This document shows positions 1 through 10,752 of a DNA stretch of 64,000 nucleotides, one piece after another. The notes below the pieces were generated by a model. That model saw only the letters and a list, made by a program, of their open reading frames with translations, did not search any database and had not been told where the DNA came from. This DNA comes from Nomia melanderi (taxonomy: Eukaryota > Arthropoda > Insecta > Hymenoptera > Halictidae). How positions within the stretch are numbered: position 1 is the first letter of the stretch; every line of letters begins with the position of its first letter. Location: positions 1,116,001 to 1,180,000 of the forward strand of contig NW_027475141.1 in assembly GCF_051020985.1 (NCBI RefSeq). The letters are read 5' to 3'. A program made the translations under genes and the position numbers.

Positions 1-136
1 ATGCGCCAGGACCTCCTGCAGATAATTCTCTATGGTTTATTGCGCAATCTCTACTAGCACCCGAGATATCACCAGATATATATTGGATTTTTCCCTGACC
101 CTGGCAGTCCGGCGCCATGAGACGGTGATTTTCTCG

Positions 137-2575
137 GCCCCTGGTGGTCCGAGGTCGTTCCCGCTGCACAGAATCATGCGCCAGGCCCACCTACAGACAA
201 TGCACTTTGATTTATTGCGCTATCTGTAATAGCACCCGAGAAAGCACCATGTATATGCTGGATTTTTACATGACTTTGGGTGACGGATACCGAAAATCTG
301 TAATTTTCTCGTCCCCTGGTGGTCCGATGTCTTTCCTGCTATACAGATTTATGCGCAAGGGCCTCATACGGACAATGCACTTTGATTTATTGCGCTATCT
401 ATAATAGCACCCGAGATATCACCAGATATATGCTGGATTTTTACATGACCTTGGGTGACGGATACCGAAAATCTGTAATTTTCTCGGCCCCTGGTGGTCC
501 GAGGTCCTTCCTCCTGCACAGACTCATGCGCAAGGGCCTCCTACGGACAATGCACTTTGGTTTATTGCGTTATCTCTAATAACACCCGAGATATCACCAG
601 ATATATATTTTATTTTCTCCGAACCTGAGTGTCCGGCCCCATGAGACTGTGGTTTTCTCGGCCCCTTGTGGTCCGAGGTCGTTCCCGCTGCACAGATTCA
701 TGTACCAGGGCCTCCTGCAGATAATTCACTTTGATTTATTGCGCTATCTCTAATAGCACCCGAGATATCAACAGATATATATTGGATTTTCCCCTGACCC
801 TGAGTGTCCGGCCCCATGAGACGGTGGTTTTCTCGGCCCCTGGTGGTCCGAGGTCGTTACCGCTGGCCAGATTCATGCGGCAGGCCTCCTACAGACAATG
901 CACTTTGGTTTATAGCGCTATGTCTAATAGCACCCGAGATATCACCAGATATATATTGGATTTTTCCCTGACCCTGAGTGTCCGGCCCCATGAGACGGTG
1001 GCTTCCTCGGCCCCTGGTGGCCCGAGGTCGTTCCCGCTGCCCAGATTCATGCGCCAGGGCCTCCTACAGACCATGCACTTTGATTTATTGCGCTATCTCT
1101 AATAGCACCCGAGATATCAACAGATATATATTGGATTTTCCTCTGACCCTGAGCGTCCGGCCCCATGAGACTGTGGTATTCTCGGCCCCTGGTGGTCCGA
1201 GGTCGATCCCGTTGCCCCGATTCGTGCGCCATGGCCTCCTACAGACAATGCACTTTGATTTATTGCGCTATCTGTAATAGCACCCGAGATATCAACAGAT
1301 ATATATTGGATTTTCCCCTGATACTGAGTGTCCGGCCCTATGAGACGGTGGTTTTCTCGGTCCCTGGAGGTCCGAGGTCGTTCCCGCTGCACAGATTCAT
1401 GCGCCAGGGCCTCCTGCAGATAATTCATTTTGGTTTATTGCGCTATCTCTAATAGCACCCGAGATATCACCAGATATATATTGGATTTTCCCCTGACCCT
1501 GAGTGTCCGGCCCCATGAGACGGTGGTTTTCTCGGCCCCCGGTGGTCCGAGGTCGTCCCGCTGCACAGATTCATGCGCCAGGGCCTCCTACAGACAATGC
1601 ACTTTGATTTATTGCGCTATCTGTAATAGTACCCGAGATATCACCAGATATATATTGGATTTTTCCCTGACCCTGAGTTTCCGGCCCCATGAGACGGTGG
1701 TTGTCTCGGCCCCTGGTGGTCCGCGGTCGTTCCCGCTGCACAGATTCATGCGCCAGGGCCTCCTGCAGATAATTCACTCTGGTTTTTTGTGCTATCTCTA
1801 ATAGCACCCGAGATATCACCAGATATATATTGGATTTTCCCCTGACCATGAGTGTCCGGCCCAATAGGAACGGTGGTTTTCTCGGCCCCTGGTGGTCCGA
1901 GGCCATTCCCGCTGCACAGATTCATGCGCCAGGGCCGCCTACAGACAATGCACTTATATTTATTGCGCCATCTGTAATAGCACCCGAGATATCACCAGAT
2001 ATATATTGGATTTTCCCCTGACTCTGAGTGTCCGGCCCTATGAGACGGTGGTTTTCTCGGTCCCTGGTGGTCCGAGGTCGTTCCCGCTGCACAGATTCAT
2101 GCGCCAGGGCCTCCTGCAGATAATTCATTTTGGTTTATTGCTCTATCTCTAATAGCACCCGAGATATCACCAGATATATATTTGATTTTCCCCGACCCTG
2201 TGTGTCCGGCCCGATGAGACGGTGGTTTTCTCGACCCCTGGTGGTCCGAGGTCGTTCCCGCTGGCCAGATTCATGCGCCAGGCCTCCTACAGACAATGCA
2301 CTTTGGTTTATTGCGCTATCTCTAACAGCACACGAGATATCACCAGGTATATATTGGATTTTCCCCTGACCCTGAGTGTCCGGCCCCATGTGACCGTGGT
2401 TTTCTCGGCCCCTGGTGCTCCGAGGTCGTTCCCGCTGGCGAGATTCATGCGCCAGGCCTCCTACAGACAATGCACTTTGGTTTATTGCGCTATCTCTATT
2501 AGCTCCCGAGATATCACCAGATATATATTGGATTTTTCCCTGACCCTGAGTGTCCGGCCCCATGAGACGGTGGTT
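137..2575 (+). repeat. Block R1, first copy
   Basis: About 14 monomers with distinctive variants: two consecutive type B units (240-589), a unit with AGATATCAACAG, units with GTCGTCCCGCTG (one T missing), and a unit with CCCAATAGGAACGG. Positions 137-855 reappear 2445 bp downstream and 1428-2575 reappear about 1921 bp downstream, so the second copy lacks about three monomers (524 bp) found here. Only small differences separate the matching parts, for example CATGTATATG at 249 against CATATATATG in the second copy. No gene-like content is seen. Confidence 0.85.
415..589 (+). repeat. Type B monomer exemplar (divergent 40-bp window)
   Basis: Outside one window this 175-bp copy matches the ordinary monomer. 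Between the GGATTTTT run and TTTTCTCGG, the usual CCCTGACCCTGAGTGTCCGG...GGTGG stretch is replaced by an equally long sequence reading ACATGACCTTGGGTGACGG...CTGTAA. I count 17 mismatches across about 40 aligned positions and no gap. Twenty-seven copies of this type are visible; their TGACGGA/TGACGGAT motifs begin near 281, 456, 2726, 2901, 8471, 10021, 11770, 12120, 13169, 13519, 14916, 15266, 16489, 17889, 18239, 19461, 21561, 24184, 28735, 34685, 43257, 51829, 59529, 61104, 61454, 62154 and 62679. Many are extra copies made by block duplication. Minor forms differ after TGACGGA (TACCGAAAATC, CACCGAAAGTC, TTCCGAATATC, TTGCGAATATC). Confidence 0.9.
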
Positions 2576-2581
2576 TTCTCG

Positions 2582-4497
2582 TCCCCTGGTGGTCCGAGGT
2601 CGTTCCCGCTGCACAGAATCATGCGCCAGGCCCACCTACAGACAATGGACTTTGATTTATTGCGCTATCTGTAATAGCACCCGAGAAAGCACCATATATA
2701 TGCTGGATTTTTACATGACTTTGGGTGACGGATACCGAAAATCTGTAATTTTCTCGTCCCCTGGTGGTCCGATGTCTTTCCTGCTATACAGATTTATGCG
2801 CAAGGGCCTCATACGGACAATGCACTTTGATTTCTTGCGCTATCTATAATAGCACCCGAGATATCACCAGATATATGCTGGATTTTTACATGACCTTGGG
2901 TGACGGATACCGAAAATCTGTAATTTTCTCGGCCCCTGGTGGTCCGAGGTCCTTCCTCCTGCACAGACTCATGCGCAAGGGCCTCCTACGGACAATGCAC
3001 TTTGGTTTATTGCGTTATCTCTAATAACACCCGAGATATCACCAGATATATATTTTATTTTCTCCGAACCTGAGTGTCCGGCCCCATGAGACTGTGGTTT
3101 TCTCGGCCCCTTGTGGTCCGAGGTCGTTCCCGCTGCACAGATTCATGTACCAGGGCCTCCTGCAGATAATTCACTTTGATTTATTGCGCTATCTCTAATA
3201 GCACCCGAGATATCAACAGATATATATTGGATTTTCCCCTGACCCTGAGTGTCCCGCCCCATGAGACGGTGGTTTTCTCGGCCCCTGGTGGTCCGAGGTC
3301 GTTCCCGCTGCACAGATTCATGTACCAGTGCCTCCTGCAGATAATTCACTTTGGTTTATTGCGCTATCTCTAATAGCACCCGAGATATCACCAGATATAT
3401 ATTGGATTTTCCCCTGACCCTGAGTGTCCGGCCCCATGAGACGGTGGTTTTCTCGGCCCCCGGTGGTCCGAGGTCGTCCCGCTGCACAGATTCATGCGCC
3501 AGGGCCTCCTACAGACAATGCACTTTGATTTATTGCGCTATCTGTAATAGTACCCGAGATATCACCAGATATATATTGGATTTTTCCCTGACCCTGAGTT
3601 TCCGGCCCCATGAGACGGTGGTTGTCTCGGCCCCTGGTGGTCCGCGGTCGTTCCCGCTGCACAGATTCATGCGCCAGGGCCTCCTGCAGATAATTCACTC
3701 TGGTTTTTTGTGCTATCTCTAATAGCACCCGAGATATCACCAGATATATATTGGATTTTCCCCTGACCATGAGTGTCCGGCCCAATAGGAACGGTGGTTT
3801 TCTCGGCCCCTGGTGGTCCGAGGCCATTCCCGCTGCACAGATTCATGCGCCAGGGCCGCCTACAGACAATGCACTTATATTTATTGCGCCATCTGTAATA
3901 GCACCCGAGATATCACCAGATATATATTGGATTTTCCCCTGACTCTGAGTGTCCGGCCCTATGAGACGGTGGTTTTCTCGGTCCCTGGTGGTCCGAGGTC
4001 GTTCCCGCTGCACAGATTCATGCGCCAGGGCCTCCTGCAGATAATTCATTTTGGTTTATTGCTCTATCTCTAATAGCACCCGAGATATCACCAGATATAT
4101 ATTTGATTTTCCCCTGACCCTGAGTGTCCGGCCCCATGAGACGGTGGTTTTCTCGGCCCCCGGTGGTCCGAGGTCGTCCCGCTGCACAGATTCATGCGCC
4201 AGGGCCTCCTACAGACAATGCACTTTGGTTTATTGCGCTATCTCTAACAGCACACGAGATATCACCAGGTATATATTGGATTTTCCCCTGACCCGGAGTG
4301 TCCGGCCCCATGTGACCGTGGTTTTCTCGGCCCCTGGTGCTCCGAGGTCGTTCCCGCTGGCCAGATTCATGCGCCAGGCCTCCTACAGACAATGCACTTT
4401 GGTTTATTGCGCTATCTCTATTAGCTCCCGAGATATCACCAGATATATATTGGATTTTTCCCTGACGCTGAGTGTCCGGCCCCATGAGACGGTGGTT
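2582..4497 (+). repeat. Block R1, second copy (three monomers shorter)
   Basis: This repeats block R1 with an offset of 2445 bp up to about 3300 and 1921 bp from about 3349. The junction falls near 3300-3349, where the three intervening monomers of the first copy are absent. At 4101-4203 the copy carries a short patch (CCCCCGGTGG plus GTCGTCCCGCTG) that matches its own monomer 700 bp upstream rather than the equivalent place in copy one, which looks like a conversion tract or local exchange. Confidence 0.83.
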
Positions 4498-4689
4498 GTC
4501 TCGGCCCCTGGTGGTCCGAGGTCGTTACCGCTGGACGGATTCATGCGCCAGGGCTTCCTACAGACAATGCACTTTGATTTATTGCGCTATCTGTAATAGC
4601 ACCCGAGATATCACCAGATATATATTGGATTTTTCCCTGACCCTGAGTGTCCGGCACCATGAGACGGTGGTTTTCTCGGCCCCTGGATG

Positions 4690-6089
4690 TCCGAGGTCGT
4701 TCCCGCTGGCCAGATTCATGCGCCAGGGCCTGCTACAGACAATGCAATTTGATTTATTGCGCTATCTGTAATAGCACCCGAGATATCACCAGATATATAT
4801 TGGATTTCTCCCTGACCCTGAGTGACCGGCCCCATGAGACGGTGGTTTTCTCGGCCCCTGGTGGTCCGAGGTCGTTCCCGCTTCACAGATGCATGCGCCA
4901 GGGCCTCCTGCAGATAATTCACTTTGGTTTATTGCGCTATCTCTAATAGCACCCGAGATATCACCAGATATATATTGGATTTTTCCCTGACCCTGAGCGT
5001 CCGGCCCCATGAGACGGTGGTTTTCTCGGCCCCTGGTGGTCCGAGGTCGTTCCCGCTCGCCAGATTCATGCGCCAGGGCCTGCTACAGACAATGCACTTT
5101 GATTTATTGCGCTATCTGTAATAGCACCCGAGATATCACCAGATATATATTGGATCTTTCCCTGACCCTTAGTGTCCGGCCCCATCAGACGGTGGTTTTC
5201 TCGGCCCCTGGTGGTCCGAGGTCGTTCCCGCTGCCCAGATTCATGCGCCAGGTCCTCCTACAGACAATGCACTTTGATTTATTGCGCTATCTGTAATAGC
5301 ACCCGAGATATCAACAGATATATTTTGGATTTTTCCCAGACCCTGAGTGTCCGGCCCCATGAGACGGTGGTTTTCTCGGCCCCTGGTGGTCCGAGGTCGT
5401 TCCCGCTGGCCAGATTCATGCGCCAGGGCCTGCTACAGACAATGCACTTTGATTTATTGCGCTATCTGTAATAGCACCCGAGATATCACCAGATATATAT
5501 TGGATTTTTCCCTGACCCTGAGTGTCCGGCCCCATGAGACGGTGGTTTTCACGGCCCCTGTTGGTCCGAGGTCGTTCCCGCTTCACAGATGCATGCGCCA
5601 GGGCCTCCTGCAGATAATTCACCTTGGTTTATTGCGCTATCTCTAATAGCACCCGAGATATCACCAGATATATATTGGATTTTTCCCTGACCCTGAGCGT
5701 CCGGCCCCATGAGACGGTGGTTTTCTCGGCCCCTGGTGGTCCGATGTCGTTCCCGCTCGCCAGATTCATGCGCCAGGGCCTGTTACAGATAATGCACTTT
5801 GATTTATTGCGCTATCTGTAATAGCACCCGAGATATCACCAGATATGTATTGGATTTTTCCCTGACACTGAGTGTCCGGTCCCATGAGACGTTGGTTTTC
5901 TCGTCCCCTGGTGGTCCGAGGTCGTTCCCGCTGCCCAGATTCATGCGCCAGGGCCTCCTACAGACAATGCACTTTGATTTATTGCGCTATCTGTAATAGC
6001 ACCCGAGATATCAACAGATATATTTTGGATTTTTCCCAGATCCTGAGTGTCCGGCCCCATGAGACGGTGGTTTTCTCGGCCCCTGGTGG
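4690..6089 (+). repeat. 700-bp (4-monomer) direct duplication
   Basis: Two successive 700-bp units, 4690-5389 and 5390-6089, share the order of variants: CTGGCCAGATTC with CTGCTACAG, then CTTCACAGATGCATGC, then CTCGCCAGATTC, then CTGCCCAGATTC. They differ at scattered places, for example GAGTGACCGG against GAGTGTCCGG and TTCTCGGCCC against TTCACGGCCC. This pair therefore looks older than the near-identical duplications further right. A similar four-monomer order recurs near 11.3-11.7 kb. The flanking 4498-4689 is ordinary satellite. Confidence 0.72.
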
Positions 6090-6099
6090 TCCGAGGTCT

Positions 6100-6645
6100 T
6101 TCCCGCTGCACAGATTCATGCGCCAGGGCCGCCTACAGACAATGCACTTTTATTTATTGCGCCATCTGTAATAGCACCCGAGATATCACCAGATATATAT
6201 TGGATTTTCCCCTGACTCTGAGTGTCCGGCCCTATGAGACGGTGGTTTTCTCGGTCCCTGGTGGTCCGAGGTCGTTCCCGCTGCACAGATTCATGCGCCA
6301 GGGCCTCCTGCAGATAATTCATTTTGGTTTATTGCTCTATCTCTAATAGCACCCGAGATATCACCAGATATATATTTGATTTTCCCCGACCCTGAGTGTC
6401 CGGCCCCATGAGACGGTGGTTTTCTCGACCCCTGGTGGTCCGAGGTCGTTCCCGCTGCACAGAATCATGCGCCAGGCCTCCTACAGACAATGCACTTTGG
6501 TTTATTGCGCTATCTCTAACAGCACACGAGATATCACCAGGTATATATTGGATTTTCACCTGACCCTGAGTGTCCGGCCCCATGTGACCGTGGTTTTCTC
6601 GGCCCCTGGTGCTCCGAGGTCGTTCCCGCTGGCCAGATTCATCCG
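6100..6645 (+). repeat. Fragment of block R1, third copy
   Basis: About three monomers match 1907-2455 with an offset near 4194 bp. They share the linked variants CGGCCCTATGAG, CTCGGTCCCTGG, TTGCTCTATCTC, the shortened TTGATTTTCCCCGACC and CTCGACCCC. A GCACAGAATC segment replaces GGCCAGATTC in the middle, so this copy is itself mosaic. It is about 1.6 kb beyond the end of R1 copy two, separated by the 700-bp duplication. Confidence 0.72.
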
Positions 6646-7262
6646 CCAGGGCCTCCTGCAGATAATGCACTTTGGTTTATTGCGCTGTCTATAATAGCAC
6701 CCGAGAAATCACCAGATATATATTGGATTTTTACCTGACCCTGAATTCCCGGCCCCATGAGACGGTGGTTTTCTCGGCCCCTGGTGGTCCGAGGTCGTTC
6801 CCGCTGCACAGATTCATGCGACAGGGCCTCCTGCAGATAATTCACTTTGGTTTATTGCGCTATCTCTAATGGCACCCGAGATATCACCAGATATATATTG
6901 GATTTTTCCCTGACCCTGAGTGTCCGGCCCCATGAGACGGTGGTTTTCTCGGCCCCTGTTGGTCAGAGGTCGTTCCCGCAGCACAGATTCATGCGCCAGG
7001 GCCTCCTACAGACAATGCACTTTGGTTTATTGCGCTATCTGCAATAGCACCCGAGATATCACGAGATATATATTGGATTTTTCCCTGACCCTGAGTGTCC
7101 GGCCCCATGAGACGGTGGTTTTATCGGCCCCTGGTGGTCCGAGGTCGTTCCCGCTGCACAGATGCATGCGCCAGGGCCTCCTACAGACAATGCACTTTGA
7201 TTTATTGCGCTATCTGTAATAGCACCCGAGATATCAACAGATATATTTTGGATTTTTCCCAG
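6646..7262 (+). repeat. Ordinary satellite with a 3-monomer-spaced partial repeat
   Basis: About 3.5 monomers. A stretch at about 6780-7040, carrying ATGCGACAGG, TCTCTAATGGC and the CCTGTTGGTCAGAGG/CCGCAGCAC variant, recurs 525 bp later at about 7305-7565 inside the next block. Nothing but satellite is present. Confidence 0.7.
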
Positions 7263-8812
7263 ACCCTGAGTGTCCGGCCCCATGAGACGGTGGTTTTCTC
7301 GGCTCCTGGTGGTCCGAGGTCGTTCCCGCTGCACAGATTCATGCGACAGGGCCTCCTGCAGATAATTCACTTTGGTTTATTGCGCTATCTCTAATGGCAC
7401 CCGAGATATCACCAGATATATATTGGATTTTTCCCTGACCCTGAGTGTCCGGCCCCATGAGACGGTGGTTTTCTCGGCCCCTGTTGGTCAGAGGTCGTTC
7501 CCGCAGCACAGATTCATGCGCCAGGGCCTCCTACAGACAATGCACTTTGATTTATCGCGCTATCTCTAATAGCACCCGAGATATCACCAGATATATATTG
7601 GATTTTTCCCCGACCCTGAGTGTTCGGCCCCATGAGACGGTGGTTTTCTCGGCCCCTGGTGGTCCGATGTCTTTCCTGCTTCAAAGATTCATGCGCAAGG
7701 GCATCCTACGGACAAGGCACTTTGATTTATTGCGCTATCTCTAATAGCACCCGAGATATCACCAGATATATATTGGATTTTTCCCTGACCCTGACAGTCC
7801 GGCCCCTGGTGGTCCGAGGTCGTTCCTGCTCCACAGATTCATGCGCCCCGGCCTCCTGCGGATAATTCACTTTGGTTTATTGCGCTATCTCTAGTAGCAC
7901 CCGAGATATCACCAGATATATATTGGATTTTTGCCCGACCCTGAGTGTCCGGCCCCATGTGTCGGTGGTTTTCTCGGTCCCTGGAGATCCGAGGTCGTTC
8001 CTGCTGCACAGATGCATGCGCCAGGGCCTCCTGCAGATAATTCACTTTGTTTTATCGCGCTATCTGTAATAGCACCCGAGATATCACCAGATATATATTG
8101 GATTTTTCCCCGACTCTGAGTGTTCGGCCCCATGAGACGGTGGTTTTCTAGGCCCCTGGTGGTCCGAGGTCGTTTCCGCTGCACAGATTCATGCGCCAGG
8201 GCCTACTGCAGATAATTCACTTTGGATTATCGCGCTATCTCTAATAGCACCCGAGATATCACCAGATATATATTGGATTTTTCACCGACCCTGAGCGTTC
8301 GGCCCCATGAGACGGTGGTTTTCTCGGCCCCCGGTGGTCCGAGGTCGTTCCCGCTGCACAGATTCGTGCGCCCCGACCTCCTGCAGATAATTCACTATTG
8401 TTTTTTGCCCTATCTCCAATAGCACCCGAGATATCACCAGGTATATACTGGATTTTTACATGACCTTGGGTGACGGACACCGAAAGTCTGTAATTTTCTC
8501 GGCCCCTGGTGGTCCGAGGTCCTTCCTGATGCACAGATTCATGCGCCAGGGCCTCCTGCATATAATTCACTTTGGTTTATTGCGCTATCTCTAATAGCAC
8601 CCGAGATATCACCAGATATATATTGGATTTTTCCCTGACCCTGAGCGTCCGGCCCCATGAGACGGTGGTTTTCTCGGCCCCTGGTGGTCCGAGGTCGTTC
8701 CCGCTCGCCAGATTCATGCGCCAGGGCCTGCTACAGACAATGCACTTTGATTTATTGCGCTATCTGTAATAGCACCCGAGATATCACCAGATATATATTG
8801 GATTTTTCCCTG
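7263..8812 (+). repeat. 1550-bp duplication, unit 1
   Basis: Nine monomers, one of them the 150-bp deleted form, which explains why the unit is 1550 rather than 1575 bp. Distinctive members carry GTTGGTCAGAGG, TTCAAAGATTC, TCCCTGGAGATCC, GTGCGCCCCGACC and a type B window near 8471. The unit is followed directly by its copy. In line-by-line reading the only change I noticed is C against A at the deletion junction (about 7806 against 9356). Confidence 0.93.
7755..7904 (+). repeat. Shortened 150-bp monomer (25-bp deletion)
   Basis: GATATC recurs after 150 bp instead of 175. The missing 25 bases are exactly the interval between the two CGGCCCC direct repeats of the unit, so TCCGGCCCC runs straight into TGGTGGTCCGAGG. 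This is the expected product of slippage or repair between short direct repeats. The same deleted copy occurs at 9305-9454 because the block containing it was later duplicated; there the junction reads CGGCCCATGG instead of CGGCCCCTGG. Confidence 0.9.
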
Positions 8813-10362
8813 ACCCTGAGTGTCCGGCCCCATGAGACGGTGGTTTTCTCGGCTCCTGGTGGTCCGAGGTCGTTCCCGCTGCACAGATTCATGCGACAGG
8901 GCCTCCTGCAGATAATTCACTTTGGTTTATTGCGCTATCTCTAATGGCACCCGAGATATCACCAGATATATATTGGATTTTTCCCTGACCCTGAGTGTCC
9001 GGCCCCATGAGACGGTGGTTTTCTCGGCCCCTGTTGGTCAGAGGTCGTTCCCGCAGCACAGATTCATGCGCCAGGGCCTCCTACAGACAATGCACTTTGA
9101 TTTATCGCGCTATCTCTAATAGCACCCGAGATATCACCAGATATATATTGGATTTTTCCCCGACCCTGAGTGTTCGGCCCCATGAGACGGTGGTTTTCTC
9201 GGCCCCTGGTGGTCCGATGTCTTTCCTGCTTCAAAGATTCATGCGCAAGGGCATCCTACGGACAAGGCACTTTGATTTATTGCGCTATCTCTAATAGCAC
9301 CCGAGATATCACCAGATATATATTGGATTTTTCCCTGACCCTGACAGTCCGGCCCATGGTGGTCCGAGGTCGTTCCTGCTCCACAGATTCATGCGCCCCG
9401 GCCTCCTGCGGATAATTCACTTTGGTTTATTGCGCTATCTCTAGTAGCACCCGAGATATCACCAGATATATATTGGATTTTTGCCCGACCCTGAGTGTCC
9501 GGCCCCATGTGTCGGTGGTTTTCTCGGTCCCTGGAGATCCGAGGTCGTTCCTGCTGCACAGATGCATGCGCCAGGGCCTCCTGCAGATAATTCACTTTGT
9601 TTTATCGCGCTATCTGTAATAGCACCCGAGATATCACCAGATATATATTGGATTTTTCCCCGACTCTGAGTGTTCGGCCCCATGAGACGGTGGTTTTCTA
9701 GGCCCCTGGTGGTCCGAGGTCGTTTCCGCTGCACAGATTCATGCGCCAGGGCCTACTGCAGATAATTCACTTTGGATTATCGCGCTATCTCTAATAGCAC
9801 CCGAGATATCACCAGATATATATTGGATTTTTCACCGACCCTGAGCGTTCGGCCCCATGAGACGGTGGTTTTCTCGGCCCCCGGTGGTCCGAGGTCGTTC
9901 CCGCTGCACAGATTCGTGCGCCCCGACCTCCTGCAGATAATTCACTATTGTTTTTTGCCCTATCTCCAATAGCACCCGAGATATCACCAGGTATATACTG
10001 GATTTTTACATGACCTTGGGTGACGGACACCGAAAGTCTGTAATTTTCTCGGCCCCTGGTGGTCCGAGGTCCTTCCTGATGCACAGATTCATGCGCCAGG
10101 GCCTCCTGCATATAATTCACTTTGGTTTATTGCGCTATCTCTAATAGCACCCGAGATATCACCAGATATATATTGGATTTTTCCCTGACCCTGAGCGTCC
10201 GGCCCCATGAGACGGTGGTTTTCTCGGCCCCTGGTGGTCCGAGGTCGTTCCCGCTCGCCAGATTCATGCGCCAGGGCCTGCTACAGACAATGCACTTTGA
10301 TTTATTGCGCTATCTGTAATAGCACCCGAGATATCACCAGATATATATTGGATTTTTCCCTG
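8813..10362 (+). repeat. 1550-bp duplication, unit 2
   Basis: This is a direct head-to-tail copy of the preceding 1550 bp, including the short monomer (9305-9454) and the type B window near 10021. The match continues until about 10404, where CTCGGCTCC in unit 1 becomes CTCGGCCCG. The almost complete identity points to recent unequal exchange or replication-based duplication, or to an assembly duplication. Confidence 0.93.
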
Positions 10363-10752
10363 ACCCTGAGTGTCCGGCCCCATGAGACGGTGGTTTTCTC
10401 GGCCCGTGGTGGTCCGAGGTCGTTTCCACTGCACAGATTCATGCGCCAGGGCCTCCTGCAGATAATTCACTTTGGATTATTGCGCTATCTCTAAAAGCAC
10501 CCGAGATATCACCAGATATGTATTGGATTATCCCCTGACCCTGAGTGGCCGGCCGCATGAGACTGTGGTTTTCTCGGCCCCTGTTGGTCCGAGGTCGTTT
10601 CCACTGCACAGATTCATGCGCCAGGGCCTCCCACAGACAATGCACTTTGATTTATTGCACTATCTGTAATGGCACCCGTGATATCACCAGATATATAGTG
10701 GATTTTTCCCTGACCCTGAGTGTACGGCCCCATGAGACAGTGGTTTTCTTGG
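10363..10752 (+). repeat. Short divergent satellite segment between duplications
   Basis: About 2.2 monomers with private variants such as GAGTGGCCGGCCGC, GGATTATCCCC, TTTCCACTGCAC and TCCCACAGAC. These are not repeated in the neighbouring blocks. Only satellite sequence is present. Confidence 0.8.

Noticed and set aside
240..414. Type B window as an inserted mobile element or foreign insertion
   Set aside because: It replaces an equal length of the normal unit without flanking duplication, so it is an alternative version of the window rather than an insertion.
4051..4596. Plus-strand frame of 181 codons, with similar frames of 123-202 codons elsewhere
   Set aside because: These open on TTG or GTG at a fixed place in the monomer and exist only where a one-base-short monomer keeps the frame. 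The peptide is the satellite translated, not a protein family.
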